DNA from: JAJFFW01 sp963922595
Lineage (GTDB): Bacteria; Pseudomonadota; Alphaproteobacteria; Caulobacterales; Parvularculaceae
NCBI GenBank assembly: GCA_963922595.1
Contig: CAWUIM010000006.1
Span: 1-64,000 of the forward strand
Length of the DNA stretch: 64,000 nucleotides
Reading direction: 5' to 3'
Part shown: positions 25,181 through 33,425 of the stretch, one piece after another
Position numbering within the stretch: the stretch's first letter is position 1
Layout of the letters: every line of letters begins with the position of its first letter
Translations under genes and position numbers: made by a program
The notes under the pieces: generated by a model
What the model was told of the DNA's origin: nothing
Database searches by the model: none
What the model saw: only the letters and a program-made list of their open reading frames with translations

Positions 25181-27771
25181 CGCGCGTCGCCGGTGTTGCT
25201 GACGAGGCGCGCCGACGCGATCTGGATTTCAAAGGGTCCGTCCGCGCGGATGATTACCGGCTGCGAAATCGCCGTCATATCTGCGCCAGCCTCGGCGAAG
25301 CAACTCAATTTGATGGCGCGCGTAACCCAGCCAGCCCCGCGCAGATTGGAAATTGACTCCGTCAAATCAAGCGCGCCTTCGCAATCGCCGCCGCAGCCCA
25401 TTGCAAAAGTTACCGCCGTTGACGCAGCGCTCGCTTCGCTCGACGGAATGCTGAAGGCGACTTCGATCGCCATGTCGGCATTTGACTGACGGGAAAAGTC
25501 AACGGTGTTTCCGTCGACGACAAGGGTTGCGGGTCCTGTCCACCTAAAGATCCGCGTATCTTCCTGCGCATTCACATCCGCAGAAATCGCAACGAAGCCG
25601 CCGCTTGCGCTACGCGTGACCGTATCGCTGATTTGCGTCGAGCCGCCTGTGTCCGTGACCGCCATCCGCCACGGTGATGCGGCGTCGCCTGCGATGATAA
25701 AATTCTCAAAGGAATTAATTTGCGATTCCGTTAGTCCGGATTTCTCAGAAACAATTTGGATCGCTTTCGGCGCGGTGTATTCCAATCCATAGCCAATTGG
25801 GAAAAGGGGATCATAATTCGCGGCGCCCGCATTGAGCTCGGCGTCGGTCGCCAATTTCGGCCATGAAAACGAAAGGCGTCCGCTAAAGTCGTAGCGCGCC
25901 GCCCCATTTTGATCGCCGACGAGAACATCTGCGACGCCTGCGCCCTGATCACCGGGTAACCATGCGGCGACGAACGCATCCGACGCATTTAGTTCCGGAT
26001 TGACCCACATCGGTCGACCGGAAAGAAAGACGGCGACGGTCTTGATGCCTGCGTTTTGGAATGCTTTCAATTTCTCAAGAGGTTCCGTCGGCACAAAATC
26101 GAGATGCGCGATATCGCCCTGAAATTCGGCATAGGGGTCCTCGCCGAAGACGATGATCGCAAGGTCTGGTTTCTCTGTGTACGACCCGTTAGCGCTGAGC
26201 GTGGCCTCACCGCCGATTTCTTCGATTGCTTCTCGTAACCCCGCATAGATCGACTGGCCGTTTGGAAAGTCCTTGTTGGCGTTGCCAGTCCCTTGCCAGG
26301 AGAGCGTCCACCCGCCCGATTGCTTGGCGATATTGTCAGCGCCGTCGCCGGTGACGAGGACGCGCGCGCCCGGCTGAATTGGAAGGGCGCCGTCATTGTT
26401 TTTCAACAGCACCAGCGATTGGCGCACGGCGGCTCGGGCGACCGCCTTATGGTCCGGATCGGACAGGATCGTCCAATCGCCAGCCAGAGGGCGCGATGAT
26501 GGCGGGCCCGCTTCGAATAACCCCGCACGTATTTTAACGCGCAAGATGCGAGACACCGCCTCGTCAAGGCGTTCCGCGGAAATCTCACCGGAACGCGCTT
26601 GCGCCAGAGTGTTTTCGTAAAGTTTCTTCCAGCTATCAGGCGCCATGAACATGTCAACGCCCGCATTGATCGCCGCGGCGCATGAGGTATTTGTGCAGCC
26701 TGCAACTTGACCGTGTCCATTCCAGTCACCGACGACGAAGCCGTCAAAATTCATCCGTCCACGCAAGACATCGGTTAGGAGCTCGCGGTGACCGTGCAGC
26801 TTTCGGCCTTTGTAGCTGGAAAAAGACGCCATCACCACTTGAACGCCAGCGTCGATCGCCGCCGGATATCCGGCAGCGTGGATGTCGCGCAGTGCTGATT
26901 CCTGGTCCTGGCTGTCGCCTTGGTCGCGGCCGTCAACGGTGCCGCCGTCCGCCACAAAGTGTTTCGCCGTGGCGACAATCTTGCCGCGTCCTAGAAATTC
27001 CGGCGAAGAAACGGCGCCCTGAATGCCTTCGACGATACGCGTCGCATAGGTGGCGACGAGTTCGGGGTTTTCCGAATAACTTTCATAGGTGCGCCCCCAT
27101 CGATCGTTTCGGACAACTGCGATCGTTGGGGCGAAGGTCCAATCGAGCCCGGTGGCGAGCATTTCACGCGCCGTGACTTCGCCGATCTGTTCAATCAAGT
27201 CCGGATCGCCGGCAGCGCCGAGGCCGATATTGTGGGGAAACAATGTAGCACCAACGACATTGTTGTGACCGTGCACAGCGTCAGAGCCCCAAAGGGCGGG
27301 AATGCCGACGCCGCCGTCGGTTGTGTCAGTAGAGGCTTCCCAGAAAGCGTCGGCGAGGGCGAGCCATGCGTCAGGCGTCGTCCGGTTATCGGCGCCCGGC
27401 GCGGAGTTTCCGCCATTTAGAATAGAACCGAGATTGTATTCTTTCACTTCCTCGGGCGTCACTGAACCGATATCGGCCTGAACGATCTGTCCGACTTTTT
27501 CTTCAAGGGTCATCCGCGAAAGAAGATCGGCGATCTTTTTCTCGGTCGCTTCGTCGGGTTCAAATACTGCATCGGCGAGCGGCCATGACGCCGGGTCGAT
27601 GTTCGGATCATCCGAGAGCGGATCGACAAAACGTTCCGCGGTATCCGACTTTGATTGTACGAAAAGGGGACCGGTTGGTTCCGCGCCCTGGTTATTACAG
27701 CCAGCGGCGACCAGACAAAAAGTGATCCCAACAGTGCTCTCTAGGAGGGATAAACGCCTGTTAAATGCCAT
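25168..27771 (-). CDS. GH3 lipoprotein, ExoP-like exo-beta-1,3/1,4-glucanase
   Basis: A large GH3 enzyme of 867 residues with a lipoprotein signal (LVAAGC, Cys25). The catalytic domain shows PALWGSDAVHGHNN, LDWTFAPTIAVVRNDRWGR, TAKHFVADGG and the nucleophile in GFVVGDWNGHG (Asp349). The C-terminal 200 residues (from about 660) form an extra beta domain resembling the CBM-like module of Pseudoalteromonas ExoP, a marine exo-1,3/1,4-beta-glucanase of similar length and order. The assignment to ExoP is from memory of the family. It would release glucose from beta-glucans outside the inner membrane. First gene of the leftward operon GH3-GH5-xylB-xylA-GH3-porter, about 160 bases after the second receptor gene, from which it is separated by a terminator. 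Confidence 0.92.
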   Translation of the reverse strand: MAFNRRLSLLESTVGITFCLVAAGCNNQGAEPTGPLFVQSKSDTAERFVDPLSDDPNIDPASWPLADAVFEPDEATEKKIADLLSRMTLEEKVGQIVQADIGSVTPEEVKEYNLGSILNGGNSAPGADNRTTPDAWLALADAFWEASTDTTDGGVGIPALWGSDAVHGHNNVVGATLFPHNIGLGAAGDPDLIEQIGEVTAREMLATGLDWTFAPTIAVVRNDRWGRTYESYSENPELVATYATRIVEGIQGAVSSPEFLGRGKIVATAKHFVADGGTVDGRDQGDSQDQESALRDIHAAGYPAAIDAGVQVVMASFSSYKGRKLHGHRELLTDVLRGRMNFDGFVVGDWNGHGQVAGCTNTSCAAAINAGVDMFMAPDSWKKLYENTLAQARSGEISAERLDEAVSRILRVKIRAGLFEAGPPSSRPLAGDWTILSDPDHKAVARAAVRQSLVLLKNNDGALPIQPGARVLVTGDGADNIAKQSGGWTLSWQGTGNANKDFPNGQSIYAGLREAIEEIGGEATLSANGSYTEKPDLAIIVFGEDPYAEFQGDIAHLDFVPTEPLEKLKAFQNAGIKTVAVFLSGRPMWVNPELNASDAFVAAWLPGDQGAGVADVLVGDQNGAARYDFSGRLSFSWPKLATDAELNAGAANYDPLFPIGYGLEYTAPKAIQIVSEKSGLTESQINSFENFIIAGDAASPWRMAVTDTGGSTQISDTVTRSASGGFVAISADVNAQEDTRIFRWTGPATLVVDGNTVDFSRQSNADMAIEVAFSIPSSEASAASTAVTFAMGCGGDCEGALDLTESISNLRGAGWVTRAIKLSCFAEAGADMTAISQPVIIRADGPFEIQIASARLVSNTGDARCTF

Positions 27772-27842
27772 CTGCCTGTTCCTGTTTTAAGGCTCCGGGT
27801 CAACGCGCGGAGCCTGTCCTGAACGATTGCAACACCGTCAAT

Positions 27843-27884
27843 CGGAAAAAATGAGAGCGGCCTCCGAATACGGGGCCGCTCTCA
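27843..27884 (-). terminator. Rho-independent terminator after the second receptor gene
   Basis: Reading on the minus strand, TGAGAGCGGCC pairs with GGCCGCTCTCA (27852-27862 and 27874-27884) around an 11-base loop and is followed by six T. It separates the receptor transcript from the GH3-GH5-xyl operon, which must either use its own promoter in 27772-27842 or depend on readthrough. Confidence 0.92.
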
Positions 27885-27933
27885 CCGTAAATGACGGCCG
27901 GGAGGAAACGCCGCCAGTTGATGGTGGCCCCAA

Positions 27934-30609
27934 TCAGAAATTAAGCCTGACGCGTCCACCAAAGGTGCGCTGATCGTTCAAGAAGCGCAAGTTCAAACCA
28001 GGCGAATTGATCGATGTTTGCGAGTATGCCGTGTCCGTCAGGTTTTTGACATACAATTCAAAGCGCAGATTATCCTGCGGGTTGTAGCCGGCGCCGATAT
28101 CCAGCCGGACATAGCCTGGAACGCGATCGCGGGAGGAACCGGCGTTTCCAGCGACTGTGTTCTGCAACGCCGTTAGATCATCTGCAGACAGATCAGGGAA
28201 CGTGCTCGCGTCGATGGTCGGCAGCGTTCCGTCGCCGTTGAAGATCGTCAGGAAATAATCGGTGCGGAAGCCCGCCGATACGATCCAGTCGAACCGGCCA
28301 AGATTGGATTCAACGGCCTGGCTGAGCGAGACGAGCCCTGACAGGGCGGACGCTTTCGGCAGCCTGTTGCCCACCGGATCAAACGGGATCGTATCCGCTG
28401 GACCATTTGGATTGTTGAACCGCGTGTCCACGAGCGCCTGTGAGGCGTTTGTGAATTCCGTATCAAGATATTGGAAGTTGGTCCGGAAGGTCAGATTGCC
28501 GGGCAGTTGCTGGGTGTAATCGACGTCGAAGCCGAGAATGCGGCTGTCGCCGACATTTTGGCGCAAGGAAACAAGACCGGCGTCCGTGCTCATCCCCATA
28601 CCGGTGCTGACGCCTGCGCCTGCCGGCGCCAGGATCGTAAACTGCTGGTCGGTATAGTCGTACCAGAAGCCCGCCACGTTAAAGATTGAGCGATAGCCGC
28701 CAAGTTCGAACGCACTTTTGGCGCCGACTTCGACGACGCGCACTTCCTCAACGTCAAATTCCGGCGTGATGATCTGGTTCGCCTGCGTCACTGAGTCGTT
28801 AAAGCCGCCGGAGTTTGTCCCCGTGGAGACGCCTGCATAAACAAGCATGTCCGGCGTCACGTCATATTCAAGGCGAACGCGATAATCAAAGAACTCGTCA
28901 CGGCGCGATCCAAAGTTTGGTGTAATGTTCGAAATTTCCCGGCCCTGCAGGTCAAACCCGGTTTGATTGGGACCTTCCGTCAGGAGGAGGTTGATCAAAT
29001 CGTCGATGGTGTCGTCTTCGCCGAATTGCGCGACGCCGCCGAGGAAGAGCGCGATCCGCCCCTCAGCCGTCGTCAAGTCCACGTCTTCCGTAAAGACGGT
29101 GCGATTGCGTCCCGCGAATTGAAACCCTTCTGTTCCAAAACGATGTTGCGCGCAACATGAAAAGTTGAAGGTGTTCGGCGGCGTTCCGCTTGTATCATTG
29201 GGGAACAGGAACAACTCGATGCTGCCGAAGCCGCCTGTCCGTTTCAGGCGTTCATTCGTATACCGCACGCCGCCGGTCAGGCGGAAATTTTCCGTGATGT
29301 CGTAGGTGCCGTCCGCATAAAAGGCGTAATTCTCGCGATCCACATCGGGGAAGTCGAAGTTGACGCCTGCAAAAACAAATGACCGGTCTGCTGTCGTGGC
29401 GAATGACGATGTCCCGTATTCTTTGAAATAGAAACCGCCGACAGTCCAGCGGAAACGCTGATCGTCGTTACCGAACAGGCGCACTTCCTGAATGATCGAT
29501 TGTGAGCGCTGATCGAACTGAACCCGGCTGAAAGTGTCAAAGAAATCCGCCCTGTTGTCGCCGATGATGAGGTCGTCAAAGCCGGGGAAGAATGCGTCCG
29601 ATGCGGTGCGGTTAAAGAAATAATCGACCGTCCGCAGGCCGCCGATATATTCGGCCGTGAAGTTGCCGAAATCATATTGCGCATTGCCGCGGATGCCCCA
29701 GATCTCGGCGTCTTGCACCGGTTGCGCGCCTTGCGTGACAACCTGACGCGGATTGTTGAGATCGCGAATTTCCTGCGATGGAATGTTCCCGTCCGCCTGT
29801 TGCTGGAAAAACGGGAAATAGTCGAGACCACCAAAGCCGGTGCCGCCCTGGTCAAGATAATCGCCGGCCAATTCGAGAGATAAGCGCTCTGTCGGTTCCC
29901 AAAGGAAGGTGACGCGGCCGGCCAGATCGTCGACTTCACGCGATTCCCGGATATCTGTCAGATCACCGACATTTTCGATCTTGGAGTTATGGCGCAAACG
30001 ATAACCAGCGAATCGGATCGCTGCGTTATCCCAAAGCGGCACGTTGAGGGCCGCCTGATATTCGCGTTGCGCGAAATTACCGAGGCCGACATCGACATAG
30101 CCGTTGAATTCGCCGAGATCAGGTTTGCGCGTGATGATGTTGAGCGAGCCGCCTGTGGCGTTGCGGCCGCGCAATGTGCCTTGTGGGCCGACATTAAGCT
30201 CTACAGACTGAATATCGAAGAAGAATGAGCCGAGCCCGCGGGGGCGCGAAAGATAGAGACCATCGAGCAGGATAGCCGAACGCGGTTCTGAAAGCTCGGT
30301 GTTATTGTCGTCGCCAATGCCGCGGATGAAGACTTCCACATTGCCCTCGCGCGAGCCGATATTCAGCTGCGGCAGGACGGTCGCCAGATCCTGAAACGAG
30401 TTCAAACCCTGTTTACGCAGATCGTCTCCGTCGATCTGCTTGGCGACAGCCGCCGTGTCCTGAAGGCTTTGCGATCGCCGCTCGGTCGTCACGACGATTT
30501 CATCTTCAAGCTCGTTATTGGCGTTATCCTGCGCGAAAGCCGGCGGCGTCAGCGCGCCGATGACGCCCATGCTTGCGCCAAGCCACAAAGTTCTCTTTGA
30601 AACTCCCAT
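27934..30609 (-). CDS. TonB-dependent outer-membrane receptor (xylan/glucan locus)
   Basis: An 891-residue TonB-dependent receptor, paralogous to the one at 14437. Signal peptide MGVSKRTLWLGASMGVIGAL ends in AFAQ. The TonB box-like DEIVVTTERR is next, then the plug with VFIRGIGDDNNTELSEPR and GPQGTLRGRNATGGSLNI, and the barrel ending in a GGRVRLNF C-terminus with a final phenylalanine. It should import oligosaccharides produced from the substrate of this locus. The ATG at 30609 has a perfect GGGAGG site; a longer frame to 30705 would run through the operators. A vicinal cysteine pair (Cys485-Cys486) sits in a loop shared with the other receptor. Two LacI-type operators lie about 80-115 bases upstream. 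Confidence 0.94.
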   Translation of the reverse strand: MGVSKRTLWLGASMGVIGALTPPAFAQDNANNELEDEIVVTTERRSQSLQDTAAVAKQIDGDDLRKQGLNSFQDLATVLPQLNIGSREGNVEVFIRGIGDDNNTELSEPRSAILLDGLYLSRPRGLGSFFFDIQSVELNVGPQGTLRGRNATGGSLNIITRKPDLGEFNGYVDVGLGNFAQREYQAALNVPLWDNAAIRFAGYRLRHNSKIENVGDLTDIRESREVDDLAGRVTFLWEPTERLSLELAGDYLDQGGTGFGGLDYFPFFQQQADGNIPSQEIRDLNNPRQVVTQGAQPVQDAEIWGIRGNAQYDFGNFTAEYIGGLRTVDYFFNRTASDAFFPGFDDLIIGDNRADFFDTFSRVQFDQRSQSIIQEVRLFGNDDQRFRWTVGGFYFKEYGTSSFATTADRSFVFAGVNFDFPDVDRENYAFYADGTYDITENFRLTGGVRYTNERLKRTGGFGSIELFLFPNDTSGTPPNTFNFSCCAQHRFGTEGFQFAGRNRTVFTEDVDLTTAEGRIALFLGGVAQFGEDDTIDDLINLLLTEGPNQTGFDLQGREISNITPNFGSRRDEFFDYRVRLEYDVTPDMLVYAGVSTGTNSGGFNDSVTQANQIITPEFDVEEVRVVEVGAKSAFELGGYRSIFNVAGFWYDYTDQQFTILAPAGAGVSTGMGMSTDAGLVSLRQNVGDSRILGFDVDYTQQLPGNLTFRTNFQYLDTEFTNASQALVDTRFNNPNGPADTIPFDPVGNRLPKASALSGLVSLSQAVESNLGRFDWIVSAGFRTDYFLTIFNGDGTLPTIDASTFPDLSADDLTALQNTVAGNAGSSRDRVPGYVRLDIGAGYNPQDNLRFELYVKNLTDTAYSQTSINSPGLNLRFLNDQRTFGGRVRLNF

Positions 30610-30686
30610 AGTTCCCTCCCTGAGTATTGTATCTCCGGTGACCGCTTCAGGATCGCCGGACCGTTCATTAGCAGGAGAGTGAAAAA

Positions 30687-30723
30687 TGACAGCCCTGTCA
30701 ATCATAAAATGACAGGGCTGTCA
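30687..30723. promoter_or_regulatory. Twin LacI-type operators between divergent receptor and transporter genes
   Basis: Two copies of one 14-base palindrome in opposite orientation: TGACAGCCCTGTCA (30687-30700) and TGACAGGGCTGTCA (30710-30723), separated by 9 bases, centres 23 bases apart. A TATGAT hexamer on the minus strand (30701-30706) lies in the spacer and could be the -10 of the receptor promoter. Because the two copies are also reverse complements, the whole element can fold as one long hairpin. Confidence 0.85.
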
Positions 30724-30887
30724 TTTCCTCAGTGCATGCTAAAATAGTCGAAGATAAATGATTGAGGGTGGCGCTGGGCGTAGCTTATCTATTGAATTTA
30801 AAGCTTTTTATCCAAAGCCGGATAATCAGCGGATAATTGCGCGTCGATTGGGGCGCAAGATGTGGTGAAAAAATGGGGCGGCGACAG

Positions 30888-30901
30888 TGACAACATGGTC
30901 A
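30888..30901. promoter_or_regulatory. Possible third LacI-type site before the second GPH transporter
   Basis: TGACAACATGGTCA matches the operator of the first locus (TGACAACCTTGTCA) at 12 of 14 positions and keeps TGAC and GTCA ends. It overlaps the GTG at 30887 that would otherwise be the longest start of the transporter, so either the site or that start is likely wrong; the later ATG at 30935 leaves room for the site. Confidence 0.45.
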
Positions 30902-30934
30902 CGGTTTAACGAGGGAGGCGGCGAACGCGGTGCG

Positions 30935-32296
30935 ATGAAACCGGCGGTTCAGTCGATCGGCTATGGCGTGGGCGATTTCGGCATGAACCTGTTCTGGAAC
31001 AGTCTGTCGCTTCTCCTGCTTTTTTACTACACGCAGGTTCTGGGGCTGCCCCCGCGCGACGCGGGCGTCATTTTTTTCATCGGCACCGTTTGGGACGCGT
31101 TCACCGATCCGATTATGGCGGCGATCGCTGAGCGCACACGCACACGGTGGGGCAGTTACCGCCCCTATTTGCCCTTTGGCGGCGCCGTCTTGTGCGCGGC
31201 GTTTATCGGCCTTATGGCGCCCATCGCATGGGACGGCGCCGTCATGTTGCCGGCGCTCTTAATATTCCATCTTATCTTTCGCACCAGTTATACGCTCGTC
31301 GGTATTCCGTATTCGGCGCTTTCCACACGAATAACAGACGATGGCCGCGAACGCGTGATTTTGTCGGGCATGCGGATGTTCTTCGCGCTGCTCGGTAATT
31401 TGGCGATCGCCGCATTGACCTTCCCGATCGTTCGGGCGGCGGGCGATGGGTCGGACACCAGCCAGATTGGCTTTTTCTGGTTCGCCTGTCTGTGCGCACT
31501 CGTTGCTTATTTTTGTTTCCTGTTAAGTTTTTTCTTCACAAAGGAAAAAGTGGGCGCCGCGTCGTCGCCGATTTCACTGCGCACGTCGGTGAAAAGCGCG
31601 ATACAAAGCCTGCGATTTAACCGCGCGCTTCACACAATGGTGGCCATTGTCTTTTGTCAGGCCGCGGCCAGCTTAATCTTTGCGGCGACGCTAGCGTTTT
31701 TTGTCGATGTGCACGCTGAGCAGTTGCGGTCAAAAGAAGAAATCCTCGGCGCGAACGCTGCGATCATGCTTCTTGCGGTTCCTGTGTGGACGACAATCGC
31801 CCACTTATTCGGCAAGCGGCGTGCATGGATCGGCGCCTCCATTATTATCATTGCCGCCGGTCTTCACCTCGGCGGCGCGCGTGTGCTTATTGTCGATGGA
31901 TGGGCGCTCCAGGTATTCGCCATGGCGTTTGGATTCGGCGCATTCGGCGTTTTGATCTGGTCGATGGTGCCAGACACCGTCGAATATGGCGCCTGGAAAA
32001 CTGGCGTGCGCAGCGAAGCGGCGGCCTTCGGCATCACGCTTTTCGTCCAGAAATTATCAATAGGAACGGCAGGATTGTTGATCGGTCTTGTTTTGGAAGC
32101 GATCGGTTATTCAACCGCGCCGGAGGAAGCAACGGCGCGCATGGCCGACGCGATCCGCATGATGATGGGCGCCGGCCCCGCGTTGCTTATGGCGGTTTGC
32201 CTTGTTCCATTAGTCTGTCATCCTGTAAACCGGGTAAGTCATAAAGAAGCGCGTGCAGCATTAAGGCGCGGCGCGCACGCAAAAGGAGACGATTGA
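30935..32296 (+). CDS. GPH-family sugar:cation symporter (second locus)
   Basis: An inner-membrane transporter of 453 residues with about 12 helices and the GPH signature: SIGYGVGDFGMNLFWNSL at the N-terminus and WDAFTDPIMAAIAERTRTRWG, followed by SYRPYLPFG. It is only distantly similar to the transporter of the first locus. Likely cargo is a short xylo- or gluco-oligosaccharide, judged from the divergent receptor and operon. The frame is open from a GTG at 30887, but the conserved part begins at the ATG at 30935, as in other family members; GAGGGAGG lies 16 bases before it, which is too far to be decisive. The stop TGA overlaps the TTG start of the following regulator gene. Confidence 0.87.
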   Translation: MKPAVQSIGYGVGDFGMNLFWNSLSLLLLFYYTQVLGLPPRDAGVIFFIGTVWDAFTDPIMAAIAERTRTRWGSYRPYLPFGGAVLCAAFIGLMAPIAWDGAVMLPALLIFHLIFRTSYTLVGIPYSALSTRITDDGRERVILSGMRMFFALLGNLAIAALTFPIVRAAGDGSDTSQIGFFWFACLCALVAYFCFLLSFFFTKEKVGAASSPISLRTSVKSAIQSLRFNRALHTMVAIVFCQAAASLIFAATLAFFVDVHAEQLRSKEEILGANAAIMLLAVPVWTTIAHLFGKRRAWIGASIIIIAAGLHLGGARVLIVDGWALQVFAMAFGFGAFGVLIWSMVPDTVEYGAWKTGVRSEAAAFGITLFVQKLSIGTAGLLIGLVLEAIGYSTAPEEATARMADAIRMMMGAGPALLMAVCLVPLVCHPVNRVSHKEARAALRRGAHAKGDD

Positions 32297-33372
32297 ACGA
32301 GATGTCGTCGACGGCGCAAAATCAAAAAGCTCCAATGAAGCCGACGCCTAGTATCGATGATGTCGCGCGCGCTGCGGGCGTGTCTACAAAGACGGTGTCG
32401 CGCGTCATTAACAGAGAGCCGAATGTCACGCCGTCTACGCGTGAGCGCGTTTTAAACGCGATAGAGGCGCTTTCCTATACGCCAAGCGTTTCCGCCCGTG
32501 TATTGGCCGGAAACCGGAGCTATCAGATTACCTTGTTCTGCTCCTCGCCGCGAAGCGATTACTTCGCGGATATCCAATTTGCGGCGATGTCCGTTTGTCA
32601 GGCGAGCGGCTATCGTCTTATGGTGACGCTTCTCAAGGACTATCCGTATAAAAATGAAATTGAAGCGGAAAAAACGCTTGCGGCGTTGATTGGACGCCCT
32701 TTTCCGGACAGCATCCTATTGCCGCCGCCTTTTTGCGATGACCCCCATATATTGACTTTTTTGAAAAGTCGAAACGTCCCTTATGTGCGGATTTCGCCTA
32801 AGGATGATGACGACAGTCCCTTTGTTTCTTTCAATGAGGAAGAAGCCGCCTTCGAGATTACAAGCCATCTCATCGACCTTGGGCACAAAGAGATCGCATT
32901 TGTCAGGGGCGACGAAGGTCATAGCGCGACGACCGCGCGCGAGAAGGGGTTCAGGCGCGCTTTTGCGAAAAACGACCTGCGTGTCCGCGAAGATCTGATT
33001 TATCCGGGCACCTTTCTTTTTCCGTCAGGCGTTGAGGCGGGCGAAAGAATGTTTATCGGCGAAGCGGCGCCCACGGCTGTGTTCGCCTGTAACGATGAAA
33101 TGGCGGCGGGGGTCAGCATCGCCGCGCACCGCGCCGGCCTTGATATTCCGGATGATGTTTCAATTGTCGGATTTGATGACAGCTCTGTCGCGCAGCTCAC
33201 CCTTCCGCCGCTGACCACCGTGAAACAGCCGCTGGAACGCCTCGCCGCCATCGCGACCGAAATCGCCATCGGTCAACACAGCAAACACGCCGATCCTGAG
33301 AAAGAAACAACAACCGTTGACAGCTATGATCTTGTCATCCGGTCTTCGACAGCGCGCCCCCGCGCCTCTTGA
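32293..33372 (+). CDS. LacI-family transcriptional regulator (second locus)
   Basis: A 359-residue LacI/GalR regulator. The helix-turn-helix reads IDDVARAAGVSTKTVSRVIN, followed by an effector domain with IPDDVSIVGFDDSSVA near residue 290 and the AVFACNDEMAAGV block. The recognition helix is nearly the same as that of the first regulator (GVS-I/T-KTVSRV-M/I-N), in keeping with their similar operators. The TTG at 32293 overlaps the transporter stop (TTGA) and follows AGGAG by 4 bases; the ATG at 32302 is the alternative. Cotranscribed with the transporter, it probably controls the twin sites at 30687-30723. Confidence 0.93.
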   Translation: MNEMSSTAQNQKAPMKPTPSIDDVARAAGVSTKTVSRVINREPNVTPSTRERVLNAIEALSYTPSVSARVLAGNRSYQITLFCSSPRSDYFADIQFAAMSVCQASGYRLMVTLLKDYPYKNEIEAEKTLAALIGRPFPDSILLPPPFCDDPHILTFLKSRNVPYVRISPKDDDDSPFVSFNEEEAAFEITSHLIDLGHKEIAFVRGDEGHSATTAREKGFRRAFAKNDLRVREDLIYPGTFLFPSGVEAGERMFIGEAAPTAVFACNDEMAAGVSIAAHRAGLDIPDDVSIVGFDDSSVAQLTLPPLTTVKQPLERLAAIATEIAIGQHSKHADPEKETTTVDSYDLVIRSSTARPRAS

Positions 33373-33380
33373 GCGAGGTG

Positions 33381-33419
33381 GTGAAGCAGAGCGGGCGCTG
33401 GGACGCCGCCCCGCTTCAC
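33381..33419. terminator. Hairpin between convergent genes
   Basis: GTGAAGC (33381-33387) pairs with GCTTCAC (33413-33419), with a further GC-rich GCGGGCG/CGCCCCGC pairing inside. It sits between the stop codons of the regulator and the outer-membrane barrel gene. No T run follows on either strand, so it may slow polymerase or protect 3' ends rather than end transcription by itself. Confidence 0.4.
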
Positions 33420-33425
33420 GTTGGT

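Noticed and set aside
25168..27771. Horizontal transfer or insertion of the glycan genes
   Set aside because: No transposase, integrase, tRNA or direct-repeat border is visible, and base use looks like that of the neighbours.
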